DNA from: Erpobdella octoculata
Lineage: Eukaryota; Annelida; Clitellata; Hirudinida; Erpobdellidae
Assembly: GCA_963978895.1 (NCBI GenBank)
Contig: OZ022240.1
Coordinates: 17,106,217-17,170,216 of the forward strand
Direction of reading: 5' to 3'
Length of the DNA: 64,000 nt
The notes below the pieces were generated by a model, which worked only from the letters and a program-made list of their open reading frames with translations, was not told the DNA's origin and did not search any database. Of this stretch, positions 1 through 39,809 are shown in pieces; position 1 is the stretch's first letter; every line of letters begins with the position of its first letter. The translations under genes were made by a program, and so were the position numbers.

Positions 1-59
1 CAGAAGCCTGTGTGAGATCCACTACAACATTTGGAAGCAGTTGTTTATGGTGCGTGTCT

Positions 60-170
60 GTGTCTCCCCACACCCTCTACGGACGCTAGTGACACCAATG
101 AGATTCGAACCGCCGACTTTTAGGCCAACGGGCAAACGCTTTACCACATTGCCACCATCACCCTTATTAT
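60..170 (-). repeat. tRNA-derived SINE-like fragment
   Basis: On the minus strand there is a box A-like stretch (TGGCAATGTGGTA, about 141-154) followed by a box B-like stretch (GGTTCGAATC, about 101-111), the arrangement of an internal RNA polymerase III promoter. The surrounding sequence does not fold into a clean tRNA cloverleaf, so I read it as the head of a tRNA-derived SINE rather than a functional tRNA gene. No A-rich tail or target duplication was identified. Confidence 0.45.
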
Positions 171-304
171 TATAATCAATCATCACCATAATCAGAAAAC
201 AGGTCAGTGAGTGCAATTTGTATTGTCTTTAAAAATTCATTGCTAGTATTTCTATTTATTTTTAATGCATACAGAGGATTAAAAAAAATAAATTAAGCTC
301 TATA

Positions 305-435
305 CTAACGGTGTGCCACAACCTATCGCCGCCACAATATCATTGAGCGGTGAGCCCAAGCCCATGTGTCCGTGGTCGTGGTGTTTCTGTCCTCTATTCT
401 GTCGGTCGGTTTCGATTTGAAATTCTTGTGAAAAC
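305..435 (+). promoter_or_regulatory. Putative CLPB promoter / 5' UTR
   Basis: This block just ahead of the CLPB start codon is visibly more GC-rich than the AT-rich surroundings and contains no long open frame. Its position and composition fit a promoter-proximal region and 5' UTR. No TATA box or initiator could be assigned, and the transcription start is unknown. Confidence 0.3.
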
Positions 436-28325
<27,890 letters not shown>

Positions 28326-28366
28326 TTTTAGGACAACTCCTTGATAAAATTGAGTCATTTTTGTAA

Positions 28367-28372
28367 AATAAA
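28367..28372 (+). terminator. CLPB polyadenylation signal
   Basis: A canonical AATAAA lies 42 bases after the CLPB stop codon, giving a short 3' UTR. Confidence 0.65.
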
Positions 28373-28918
28373 AGTTATATGAAACTTCTATTAACTTTTG
28401 TCATCATTTAAATCTGCTTCTGTTAAATAAAAATAGTTTGTAGCAACTGTTGTGTTGGGCCGTAACCAGGATTTTTGAAAAAATGGGCCCTGGAATTTTC
28501 TGTCCGCATTAAGTTGCGCACTCCAGCAAATGTGATTAACGTGACAAATCAGCAGGGGTGTCACGAGGTACGGCTTTTCCGGGTTCGAGTTTTCAAAGAT
28601 CAGCTTCGGGTTTTTGACTCACAATTTTTGGCTCGAGCTTGAAAATTGAAAACTTTTGTATCGAGTTTGAGTAGTACCATTTACATATATTTAGAAATAC
28701 GTCTGAGAGTGATTTTGGCGCTATGTGTATATTTTATAAATGGTTCAAGAGTGTTCGTGTTTTAATTTTCGAAAATTTCGGGGTTGGGTTTGATTTTGTA
28801 ATAGTTTGTGTTCGGGCTTGAAATGTTTAATAGTTTGGGTTCGGGTGTCAAAAAAGATCGGGTAGTAACAAACTTCGGGTTCGGGTTAGGTACCCTTGAC
28901 ATCCCCAGTATATGTATT

Positions 28919-29886
28919 TACTAGCGGGGTACCCGGCGTTGCCCGGGTTTTTTTAGAGGTTTTTCTTACGCTCCCGTTTGTTTCCCATGTTGGTGGATCT
29001 GTCTGTCCTTTATGTAAATCTGAACCGCTGGAACGATCTTGATGAAATTTGGCAAGGAGGTAGCTCTTTATACAGGGGAAGAAAGTAAAAAAGTGTGGAC
29101 TGCCTACTCCAATCCCCCGGCTCAGGGGGCCAAAAAACCTTTCAAGGCCAAAAGTGCCTATGTACGATCATCAAAGGTATTTGCGTAACAAATTCAAATT
29201 TAGCTTACGTAACAACGTTTGAAGGCTTCGAGCAACTTTTATCAAATCTATTTTACGTTTTATGGGCTAAAAGAAGTTGGGAAAGAATGGAAAAGAGAAA
29301 ATGAGCACGAGCGGGAACGGGAAAGCGACTGGTAACGGGTAAGCGACCGGGGACGGGAAAGCCACCGGGGACGGAAAAGCGGGAGAGCAAGCGGGGAAGG
29401 AAACGGGAGCAAGACAGAAAAACGATAAAAAAACTTTTGAAAACCAGGGGCGCAAGCCAAATCGGAGGGTCCTGCAATTTTTCCAAATTCGATGAGTTTT
29501 TTTGGGTAGGGGGTGGGGGTGCTACATTTATTCATAAACTTATTTTTTAATGCTTTTATTTTTAAATGCTTTTATTTAATTTCACGCGTCTCTCTGTTTG
29601 TTTGTCTGTGGTGATCAAATCTTAGAAACAAAAATTTACCCATTTTTCGACCACCTAGAGCTCTAAAACTTTATTCTGGATGACAATACATGAATTGAAT
29701 GTTTCCGACATGAATGAGGCGTTAAATCAATTAAAATTAATCAAATCAAATTAATTCCTGCCATCTAGCAACTGTAATAAGTGGTTTATGTATAAGTCGC
29801 CAGAGGTCCAAAATAATTAAACAATACGGATATTTATTTATAAGTCACCAGAGGTCCAACATAATTAACAAGGTTGAGCGTAACGG

Positions 29887-29950
<64 letters not shown>

Positions 29951-30564
29951 TAACGGTTGTTTTAGATTCAAAAATTTTAGTTCGTTGACTCAGATAAAGA
30001 GAAAGGCAAATAAAAGCATTTTTAAATTATTTTTTATCTTTTCTTGCTTACAGTTGCTTTTACTGGTTTGAGATTGACTTTGACTATCATCAGTTTGTCG
30101 TTTTTATTTTTTATCATTAATAAATTCTTAAAGATACCAAAAAAATGAAGCAAGATAGTCAAAAAAGTCTTTTGCTTGCGGCAGGCTTTCTTCCCTTTTT
30201 AACATTTTAGCAAGCCCCTCAGGCCTAATCGGAGGCCCTGCAATTTTTTCAATATATGGAGTTTTTCTTTGGGTGGGGGGTAGGGTGGGGTGCTACATTT
30301 ATTCATAAACTTATTTTTTTACAATTGCTTAAACTGGTTTGAGACTGAGTTTGACTATCTTCAGTTTCCAGTTTTTCTTTTTTTTCATTAATAAATTATT
30401 AAAGATACAAAACAAAACTGCAGACAAAAATAGTCAAAAAAACTTCTCCTTCGGCGGGCTTTTTTTTCTTTTTCACACTTGAGCCCTCCCCCCCCCCCCC
30501 CATCATCTTCTGCTGGTTACGCCCTTGCTAAAAACCCCGAGCAATGCCGGGTAACCCCGCTAGT
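28919..30564. repeat. Two SINE-like heads in opposite orientation bracketing decayed repeat
   Basis: The left end reads ACTAGCGGGGTACCCGGCG and GTTGCCCGGGTTTTTTT; the right end is its inverted counterpart (CCCCGAGCAATGCCGGGTAA then CCCCGCTAGT). Between them lie a reverse-oriented GC-rich core (29290-29420), a (TA)n array (29889-29948) and a duplicated segment (29443-29545 resembles 30220-30320; 30045-30210 resembles 30320-30490). A poly(C) run precedes GGTTACGCCC near 30520. No gene is seen. Confidence 0.5.
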
Positions 30565-31324
30565 TTGAAATAAAAGTTTGTGTTGAAAAACTAGTTTTTT
30601 CCTTTACTTTTTTCGCTTCTCAGTGAATTGTACAGTTTCAGATAGTTTCTTTTCTAGTTCAACAAACTCATCAAACTTGTTTTTTACCGTAGCATTCCAA
30701 CAGACTGGAGAAAACTCACTGAAGATCCCAGATCTGCTTTTTCGGACTGGAGAAGCTTACTGGTCATGCTTGTTCTCATCAGAACACAGCTCCAAAATGC
30801 TGTCAGAAAGCCTGTTTCCAGATTTGCCACCTCGAAACCACCGGCAACGACAATAGTTGCAAATACTAATTGCAACGATCACCAATAGACATAGTTGTGA
30901 CACACTTGAACTCACAAATTTAGCAGTAATCGTCCACAACGTAGTTTTTGGAATATTACGCTTGTATAATAATTTTTTATTGTAAAATTGTGAGGCCCCC
31001 AAAAGCTCGAAGGCCATGGTGCAAGTGCGCCATGGTTAATCCGCCACTGTTCGTGTGCACAGTGCTTTAACAATTAGGCTACTAAAAACTCCCGAATGCA
31101 ATTTAATTTACACACACACATACATACACAAGGTACATATATTATATTTCTAGGTCTTATATTCAAGGAAACACGGTAGGTAAAATACTTGTTTTTAGCT
31201 CAATAATGTACACTGCAGTGTGCATCTATTGCTGAAATCATTTATTGCGAGAACTGTAAGAAATTGTAGTCAAGTCGTCTGAACTTATTTAAAACAAGTG
31301 AAGCAAAAACAAAGTTTTTTTACC

Positions 31325-31690
31325 AATGCTTTTATTAACTCGTCGTCTCTGTTTGTTTCTCTGTCTGTCTATCTGTTTGTTTCTCTGTCTGTCTGTTTCA
31401 AATCTTGCAATCAATTTTTGAGTCACTTCCTGATGATAGATTTTTTTCAAATTTTGCATACATGCTCAAAATAGAAGACAATGCAATATTCAATTATTAG
31501 TTTAACAATAAGTCAATTAATTTAGTTAATTTTAATTAATTTCGATATTTCGATATAATTAAGATATTTCGACTTTAATATAAAATAAAAGAGTAATATA
31601 AGAAAAAATTGATTGCAAAATTTGTGTTTTAATTACATATAAAAGCATTGGGTTTTAAAAATTCGTTTTTAATTTACTTGTTTTTGAAAA
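31325..31690 (+). repeat. Dispersed repeat family C, copy on + strand
   Basis: Contains CTGTTTGTTTCTCTGTCTGT and AGTCACTTCCTGATGATAGA. Reverse-oriented relatives lie at 49025-49255 (nearly full length) and 1437-1540 (partial). Unknown family. Confidence 0.55.
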
Positions 31691-31885
31691 CACACTTTTA
31701 TATTTTTACTACATAAACAACAAACATTAGCATGGACAATAAATAGTTCGAGAAAAATATTACAAATAATTATTCAATTAAATTTTGTCTAATTGATCCG
31801 AAAATTTGATAGAACGCATTGTTAATAAGTTTGGAGATATGTTTATTCTTGAAGTCTCTAGCTCATCGGAAAGTTAATAGTTTAA

Positions 31886-32290
31886 AATATATATAAACGA
31901 CTGTCTGTGTGTGTGTGGGTATGTTTTTTATGCATTGCTATACTATTCATCCGATCTTAATGAAATTTTCACACAACCTTGAGAATCAATAGAGGAAAGT
32001 TTTTGTAAAAAAAATTAAAATCGGTCACAAAATGAGCGGAGCGGGAGCGGAAGACCAAGCGTAAACTGGAACTGAAGAATGAGCGAAAACAGGAAAACAA
32101 GCGGGAACGGAAAAACGACCGAGAACGAAAGAGCAAGTGGGTAAGGGGAAACGACTAGGAAGAGGAGAGTAAGCGGGAGCGGAAAAGCGATCGGGAGCGG
32201 GAAAGCAATCGAGAACGGGAAAGCAACCGAGAACGAAGAAGCGACCGGAAACATAAGACACCGGGAGCTGGAAAGTGACCGGGGTCTTTT
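31886..32290 (-). repeat. SINE-like element with GC-rich variable core, reverse copy
   Basis: Minus-strand relative of 7009-7473. It shares the tail (CATTCATCCGATC, TCGGTCACAAAATGAGCGGA) and the purine-rich complement of the core (GGAGCGGGAAAGC units, 32035-32270). The CCCGGG head is missing. Confidence 0.6.
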
Positions 32291-32299
32291 GTATAACTT

Positions 32300-33530
32300 T
32301 ATCAACAACTGACCCTACATGTTATAACGTAATTAAACTTCAGAAATATACATTTTGATATAACCTTGTAAAAACGCAAGTGCCTAATACTCAATACTCA
32401 GTGCTCTTTTAATGTAGTCTATAAAATAACGGCCCTTTTTGTCGAGGTTCTCATTTTGGGGGCCTTTTTGTCTGGGCCGTTATGACGGGGATCGTTTTGT
32501 CGGGCCCTTATGTCTGAGGCTGCTTGACTGCTCTACATTTTAAAGTTAAAATACGTTTTTGAATTAAATTATTTTAAAATAAATTTTATTAAAATTTAAA
32601 AAAAATTTTGATCGTTGAATAACTTTTACTAAAACCAATAATAAATTTAGGTAACAATTACTTTTCTTTGTGTTTTTAATTCTCGCTCGGTTTTTTCGGC
32701 TGGTTTATTTTGATAACTTCTTATAAATCTAGAATTAGATAATTATTGTTAAACTGATGCGAAACCATATTTAATTTTTTTTCTGGAAACGTTGGGGTGA
32801 GTTTTAATAAATCTTAACATTTAGTGTGCAGCATGACAGTAAATAAGTCCCGTCCACGTGTGTCGCTTAGTATCAGTAATAGTAGGTAGTCGCATAAAAA
32901 TTTCAAAATAATTCTTTTTTAATTTCACTAATATTTCTAAATAAAGGTACAAATTCTGAGTTTGAATATACCATATAGTGTACAAAAAAATTAAAATTAA
33001 TAAAGATATAGCGAATCAAAGATCGCATACCACGATAGAACATCGACTGCGTGAGACAGTTAAAAACTGGTACCTACAACGAAGCAGCTCAGTTTACAGC
33101 GTGCACATAGCGCACAGCGCAAAGAACGCCTAACAAGGCTTTGCGCGTATGGGTTAAGAATTCCTTCTGTTTCTCATATTCAATATGAATTTATTTAGAA
33201 ATAGAATTCCAAACAATAAACTTGATAAATATAAAGTTATTAAAAGTTTAAAAGTGGGACCACGCATTTCGCTTCCCATGCGCCATAGCACATTACTGAA
33301 TGTCACTGCATGAGCTCGCGGTAGTTCGCCGTCTGCTTGTTGTTTTAAGACTGATATTTGTTTATGTAGGAGAATCAAAGTACTTTCTGTCGCGGATCAT
33401 AACTTGATCTGTATAATTGCCCTCCTCCTTTTTCAGCAAGGCGGAGTTAAGGCGGCTGTCTGTCAGGAAAGCGCTTGAAGATTGTGAGAAAGTCCACGGC
33501 TTCGTCTTCATCATTTGTTCATTAAAGTTA
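32300..33530. other. Intergenic, no gene seen
   Basis: Contains a fragment related to the composite-terminus element (about 32400-32530, GGGGATCGTTTTGTCGGGCC). The remainder is AT-rich with a more GC-rich patch at 33010-33140. No coding exon is supported. Confidence 0.35.
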
Positions 33531-33533
33531 TTA

Positions 33534-34262
33534 AATAACCTTTTGAATGAAACTAAACTTATACTACTGAGATGTCTCTAAGACGAGATATAGAGACTCA
33601 AACACTATCTTAAAATCTATAAATCTATATTATGTACGTCAGTTGCAGCGCGCCTACGGTTATGCGCTGCTACCCGATCTGCATTAACGAAGTAATTTTT
33701 ATAGTTAGAGACTTAGTAGGGTTATGAATTTTTACTATGTTATAATAGACATAATAACCTTTCGAATGAAACTAAATTTATTTTACAGCGAGGTCTCCCT
33801 GACGAGATATAGAGACTCAAACACTATCTTAAAATCGATATTGTGTACGTCAGTTGCAGCGCGCCTACGGTTATGCGCTGCTACCCGATCTGCATTAACG
33901 AAGTAATTTTTATAGTTAGAGACTTAGTAGGGTTATAAATTTTTACTATGTTATAATAGACATAATAACCTTTCGAATGAAACTAAATTTATTTTACAGC
34001 GAGCTCTCCCAGACGAGATATAGAGACTCAAACACTATCTTTTAAAATCGATATTGTGTACGTCAGTTGCAGCGCGCCTACGGTTATGCGCTGCTACCCG
34101 ATCTGCATTAACGAAGTAATTTTTATATTTAGAGACTTAGTAGGGTTATGAATTTTTACTATGTTATAATAGACATAATAACCTTTCGAATGAAACTAAA
34201 TTTATTTTACAGCGAGCTCTCCCAGACGAGATATAGAGACTCAAACACTACCTAAAATCTAT
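33534..34262 (+). repeat. Tandem array, about 214-bp unit, 3.4 copies
   Basis: Copies start at 33534, 33752, 33963 and 34177 (AATAACCTTTCGAATGAAAC), giving spacings of 218, 211 and 214. Each full unit carries a short GC hairpin (GCAGCGC ... GCGCTGC) and a GAGATATAGAGACTCAAACA block. Copies differ by only a few substitutions and small indels, so the array is recent. Confidence 0.9.
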
Positions 34263-35312
34263 ATAATTCCTAGAGCGTGCTTAGAGTTTAGCTCGCGCGC
34301 GGTGCTCAAATTTTAAGCACCACCCTATCAACTTAAACCTCGATTTGTGTAACTGGGAGAGTTCCTGTAGCTACCAAATTTAACATTGTTATAGAAGAAA
34401 AGAAACGAAATTTTTTAAGCCTAAAACCATTTTTTTAACTCTAAGGACCTATGAAATAAAGCCTTAAATCAGTAAAGACTCACTTTTGAATCAAAGTGAA
34501 AGGAAAATGAACTGTGCGAACTCATTTATATAGACAATTTTGGGCTCAGACATTTATTACAAGTATTTTTATGTAACCATTTCTAATGTGGCTTTATTAC
34601 ACCCTGAGAAATAAGCAATCACGTAGCACCCCTTTTTTCCCATCCACTGCGCCTAATAAACTTTCTAGCCTTGCATGTTAAAGCGCGACGCGCTTAGGCG
34701 CGTCTCGTTTATGCGACTGCCTAAGTAATAGTAACTAGCTGCATTGACGACGTTAAAAACTGTAATTGTTTAATAGCGCACATAGTTTAATAATCTTACA
34801 ATATGTTAAAATTGCGTGCACTGTAAAATAACATGAATTGCTATATTGGCATTGAGTGGCACCGCACTGTCAATAGCCATTCGTGATCAGTGATAGGTAA
34901 TCTCCTAGCTTAGCGTCCTGGGCTGATTTCAATGGAATTGGCCGGTTTTTTAACGTAAATGATATTTAAAACATAAGTAAATACAGTAAGCCTGCAGTAT
35001 AGCGTCCTGAACCAATATCGATGAAAAAACGGTTTAAAAAACTGTTTAATAGAATAACCATAGAACGTTATCAAAACATATTACGAACAAGTATTTTACA
35101 GAAAAACTTACTAAAAACCGACTTTAAGCAAAAGTATCCAAAGGCAATGTTGACACGCGGAATAATACAATTCAAGGAATGAAAAGCAAGGAAGAGTTAA
35201 TATTCAAATAAAATAACATAATAAAATAATAAATACATTTTAAAAAGTTACAAATAAATTTTTAATTATTTAAATTTAAAAAAATCAGAGCGCTGAGTTG
35301 AAATTTATCTAT

Positions 35313-35490
35313 GACTAGCGGGGGATCCAGCGTTGCCCGGGGTTTTCCCATCATTTTTCTCTCGCTCCCGTTTCCTTCCCCGCTAGTTTTCTCGCTCCCG
35401 ATCGTTTTCCCGCTCCCGATCGCATTCCCGCTCCCGATTGCTCTTCTCTTCCTGGTCGCTTTCTCGCTCACTCTTTCGCTCTCCAAACGA
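35313..35490 (+). repeat. SINE-like element, head and GC-rich core only
   Basis: CTAGCGGGGGATCCAGCGTT and GCCCGGGGTTTTCCC, followed by three CGCTCCCGATCG-type units (35358-35480). The (TA)n tract and tail are absent. Confidence 0.55.
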
Positions 35491-36540
35491 TTCTGCTAGC
35501 CATATGACCTCTAAAACTCAAAATTTCTGCTCCAAGAAATATGATAGAAACCGTACCAAAGACAGCCAAGTCGCCAAGTACTTTTACTTTGATATTATTT
35601 TAATTTTTCTTGGTGTTCTGTTGCTAATTTATTGTTTTCAATGTTTTTTTAATTTTTCTTAAGGTAATTTGACATAAAGCGCCGCATTTAAAGAAACGGT
35701 TTTAGACATGGAGCGGGTTACGCAACTCGTACTTCTAAACCAAACTAATATTTTTCAATTTTTTACTTCCAAAATTTTTTATATTTTTTTTCCTAAATTG
35801 TCTATTTTTATTTTAAATGTGTTTAATTTTTATTACCTTTATTCCTACTGTTCACTTCTATCGCTATTGACAAATAGATCTTCATCGGGAACTACGTTAA
35901 CTTCGGGAGTATTTTATAAATGTTCTAAAGTGCTATAATTTTTGTTTTTTTCAGTTATTTATGTTGTAATTAGTCTTTATTTCCCTTATTTATGTTTTAA
36001 ATATCATTTACGTTAAAAAACAGGCCATTTTTCATCAAAATCGGTTCAGGACGCTATACTGCAGGATTACCCTAAATACAACATAAATAATAAAAAACAA
36101 AAAGAAATTATAGCACTTTAGAACATTTAAAAATTGCCCCCGATGTTTAGTAGTTCCTGGTGAAAATCTATTTATTTATTTCTCCAAAGCGTACGTTCGA
36201 ACAGAATTCACTGCAAAAATATAACAAGAATAGTAACTCAAACAAATATGCAAAATAAACCTATAAGTCATCGGGTATTTAAATCGGCAAAAATATAAGA
36301 AGAATAGTAACTCAAATTAATACGAAAAATAAACATATAAGTCATCGGGTATTTAAATCTGACCATTAGGTGTTAGAAATTTTGAAAGTTCGGTTTCATG
36401 TATCAGGCAGGGCATTACAGGATTTTATTATTCGGTTGTGCAGGCCAGACCTCAGCTTATAGCAATGGCCTCTTGTGGCCTGGTAACCAGACTATTCAAA
36501 ACTGGTGACCAAAGTTGAGTCAATAAGGCCATTTAGAATT

Positions 36541-38632
36541 CGCACTGGCTACGGATCTGGCAGTGCTGGACCTATAACTATTATTTTTCGGGGTCCGTCA
36601 ATTGATAAAAAAATAAAAATGAACGTAAATTTTATTTTTTTTAAATTAAAATTATTAATATTAAAAACAAAATTTGAATTAATTTTTATTTAAAAAAAGT
36701 TTGATTTACATTTTTGATAGCATTACATTAGTCATAGATACTATTATCTATGGTTATTTTGATCAGTGACGGGACCCTAATTAATTTTTTTAGGGATACG
36801 TCAGTGACGGACCGATAACTATTATTTTTCAGGGTCCGTCAGTGACATTTTTCAATGGTATTGGGATGAAATAAAATACAAGACAACAATAATAGTCTGA
36901 TACAAATTTATTAAAGTAAAAAATTTGTTTATATCAGCTCCAACATGTATAAAAAAAACCATTCTTTTTTGGGTTTTTTGGTCAATCCAGCACAGCTAAA
37001 ATGGTACCATTCTAAGCAGCTGTCACACTCAATACAGTTTTCTGTATCAGTGTTTTTAATACAGTGACGGCAATACCAAATATTCCTGTTTTCCTTTTTT
37101 TAATAGATGCATGTAGTTTTTTCCATACTTGGTTAGTTATATAAGGTTTAACAATTTCGAGGACTACTATTTCGTTTAGAAGTGATGCCGGAAGATCTTT
37201 AACTTCAAGGTTCATATCTGTGACATCAGCTGGCAAATTGGGTGAGATGTCTTCCGGTCTCCCTACTATCAGCAAACGCCCAAGTAACTAAGTAACACTG
37301 AAAATGTATAATTAGAATGAAATAGAAATGGCTAAAAAGGACCAAAAGCGAAAAATTTACTTACAATGAATTTTTTGATCGACTTGATTTCTTAGAAAAT
37401 GGCAAACAAATATCTTTTTGTTGTTTTTTCAATCCCATGGCTGTTTTTCTTTCCTTTAGCTTGGGCCGTCCTCTGAAACTAATCTTATTTGGCAATGTCA
37501 GTTTGGTAATCTTTGTTTCTGGTTGTGAAGCTGTTGGTGGAATGTCTAATTGTTCATCATTGGCATAGTCTGTTTCTGGTTGTACAGGTTCAGGCAGAAT
37601 GTCTATTAGAAACCTGGTTAATTTGGTTAACATTTCATCTGTTTTTTCTACTAGAACCTCTTTGTTTTGGACTTGATTAATAGTCTTTACTAGCAAATTG
37701 GTTGGCCCTTCATTAAAATTTTCATCACTTTCAACTGGTACAACCATTGCCTCACGGTTGGTACTCCATATTTTTGCTAGATCTTCAAGAACTTTCATTC
37801 TGAAGTCAAACTGAGCCATCCCCCCTTCCGCTGTTAGCTCAGCTAAATGTTTGAGTTGCCGATCTGCACGCCAAAACTTTTCCACATTTGACAATGGTCT
37901 ATTACTTATAACACCCACTCCCAGATGACTGCCTTTTTTTGTTTGAACCCTGAAAAATTCGATGTGATTGCTGAACTTGCTGTTTTAGCCATCTATCACC
38001 AATTCCAATAAGAGAGAAAATTGGTATCTTTTTTGCTCTTCTACTTGCAAACATGTGTTTGCATGGTAGATTCATTGTTTTGGCAAATGAACAAACACAA
38101 CTGTTTTCATTCAGTGTTTCCATTTTTCCCCCAATATTTCCTTTAACAGTTTCCAATTCAACTTGCACCTCAAAGATTCTTGATTTCATTAGTTGGGTTT
38201 TCACAAATGAAAATGAAAAAGGTGTAAGTATCTCCATGTACTGGTTCTCGATACTGCAACTTGGGTTACTTACATATGTTTTCATATGTTGTAATTCTGT
38301 TCTCTAATTCTGTGTAGGAACTGAAACTATCACCCACTTTTAACGACATTGTTTGTTTATGATTTTAAAATATTTTTTTAGAATATTTCAGCTGCCAGTG
38401 TACTTCGATAACGTAGATAAATAAACCGTGTTTTGTTTATAGCAACACACTTGCTACGGATCCAAATTTTGTTTTTAATATCAATAATTTTAATTTAAAT
38501 ATAATTAATAATAATATAAATTAATTTAAATTAAAAAAATAAAATTTACGTTCATTTTTATTTTTTTATCAATTGACGGATCCCAAAAAGTAATAGTTAT
38601 AGGTCCGGCACCTCCGGATCCATGGGTACTGT
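36541..38632 (-). mobile_element. Mutator-like (MULE) deletion derivative, copy 1
   Basis: Left end CGCACTGGCTACGGATCTGG; the right end is its decayed inverted counterpart (GGTCCGGCACCTCCGGATCC, last bases mutated). The internal sequence is nearly the same as copy 2 at 55973-58092 in opposite orientation. No target duplication is seen here, probably through decay of the right end. Confidence 0.75.
36960..38349 (-). pseudogene. MULE-derived SWIM + PHD protein, copy 1, broken
   Basis: From ATG at 38349 the frame begins MSLRVGDSFSSYTELENR and stops after about 30 codons; the next frame (38285-37902) starts at MKTYVSNPSCS. It has the pre-SWIM block LTPFSFSFVKTQL and the SWIM zinc motif CVC...PCKH (CxC...CxH), the part that follows the catalytic core in MULE transposases. 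The catalytic core is absent. The frame breaks near 37910, continues (37918-37361) through a charged region with GRPK (AT-hook-like), and a PHD-type cluster (CIECDSCLEWYHFSC) lies at 36960-37080 in another frame. Confidence 0.7.
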
Positions 38633-39159
38633 TAGTCATAGATAAATTTCTGCTCAGCGCTCTGATATTTTCAAATTTAAAATGCATATTAAATAATTAA
38701 AAATTTTAGTTTTAACATTTTAAATTTATTTGTTTTTTTATTATTTTATTTTAATAATAAATCTTCCTTACTTTTCATTCCTTGAATTGTATTATTCCGC
38801 ATGTCAACTCAGCCGTTGGAACGTGTGTGAAGTTAGCCTCAAGGCTGGCAATGCTAATTAAAAAAATAAAAATTGTTTGCCCTGGGACTATGCTATACAT
38901 TGTTGGATGGGGTCTAAAAAATGAAATCGAATGGTATATTTGGATTGTCTTCGGTTCAACAAATAAAAAAGTTATAAGCGAAAAACGACGATTTTCCGCC
39001 GAAAATTGCTTAGAGTTGCTTTTTAGTAAGTTTTAATGTAAAAACGTTTTCGTAATATGTTCTGATAATGTTCTGTGCTTATTCTATTAAACCGTGTTTT
39101 TATCGCAATCGGCCCTGGACGCTAAACTAATAGATTACCCAGTGACTTCTAAAAACCCC

Positions 39160-39800
39160 AGGCAATGATGGGTAATCCTGCTAGTTATATATTAATATAT
39201 TTATAGTTAATGCCTGTTTTTGTATACCTTTAAAAATGTTCTCTCATGCTAGGTATAGCTAGGAATGGTATATCATTATATAGGATCGCACAGAATGTGA
39301 TGTAATTGATAAAGCATACTATAAACATAGTTTGAATAGTCTTTTTTTTTTATAAATAAATGTGTATACATACTGTTTGCTTTTTTTAATTTTTTAATAC
39401 CTTTAAACAATGTTCTTTCATGCCAGAATTTGCAAGGAATGGGATATAATCATATATTATCAACTGCTATTTACAGTTTGTGGCAGTACTAAAAATAATT
39501 TCCATAATAAATTAAGCAATTTAGTTGTCTAAATAAATATTTGCCTTCATCATGTAACTTCTATTGTCTGCTGTAGCTTCAATTTTGTTACTGCTGCAGG
39601 CTATAACACAAGAGTAAAAGTTTTATCATATAATATTGTGTAACTTTCAGTGGGAAATAATTTGGATATGGTGAACTTAATTGCGATATTATTATACGTT
39701 CAATAATATTGACAAAGACCCAGTTATTGGTGGGGTTCAAGTTCTTTGATTGTATTTTACTGCTTTCAGAATCAAGTTTAAGAAGATCAAACTTATTTAA
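39160..39800. other. HEATR1 upstream region with a tandem duplication
   Basis: A SINE-like head in reverse orientation ends near 39185 (ACCCCAGGCAATGATGGGTA). A segment at about 39215-39290 recurs at 39395-39470 (ATACCTTTAAA, ATGTTCT, TCATGC). The upstream noncoding exon of HEATR1 must lie here or further left but was not identified. Confidence 0.4.
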
Positions 39801-39809
39801 TTTCAGAAA

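Larger units (their letters stand above)
34897..39150. repeat. Nested inverted-repeat complex
   Basis: Outer arms: GGTAATCTCCTAGCTTAGCG at about 34902 and its inverted relative near 39100-39140 (GGACGCTAAACTAATAGATT). The arms stay similar inward (35140-35200 versus 38760-38810, sharing GGAATAATACAATTCAAGGA inverted). Inside is a second pair: GCCTGCAGTATAGCGTCC near 34987 and GGACGCTATACTGCAGG near 36050. A further small pair lies at about 35840-35960 versus 36085-36180. MULE copy 1 lies between the arms. These look like successive insertions of related foldback elements. Confidence 0.55.

Noticed and set aside
60..170. Functional tRNA gene
   Set aside because: Box A and box B are recognisable but the arms do not pair into a normal cloverleaf.
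33534..34262. CRISPR-like array
   Set aside because: Units are about 214 bp and contiguous, with no short repeat/spacer alternation, in a eukaryotic genome; it is a tandem satellite.
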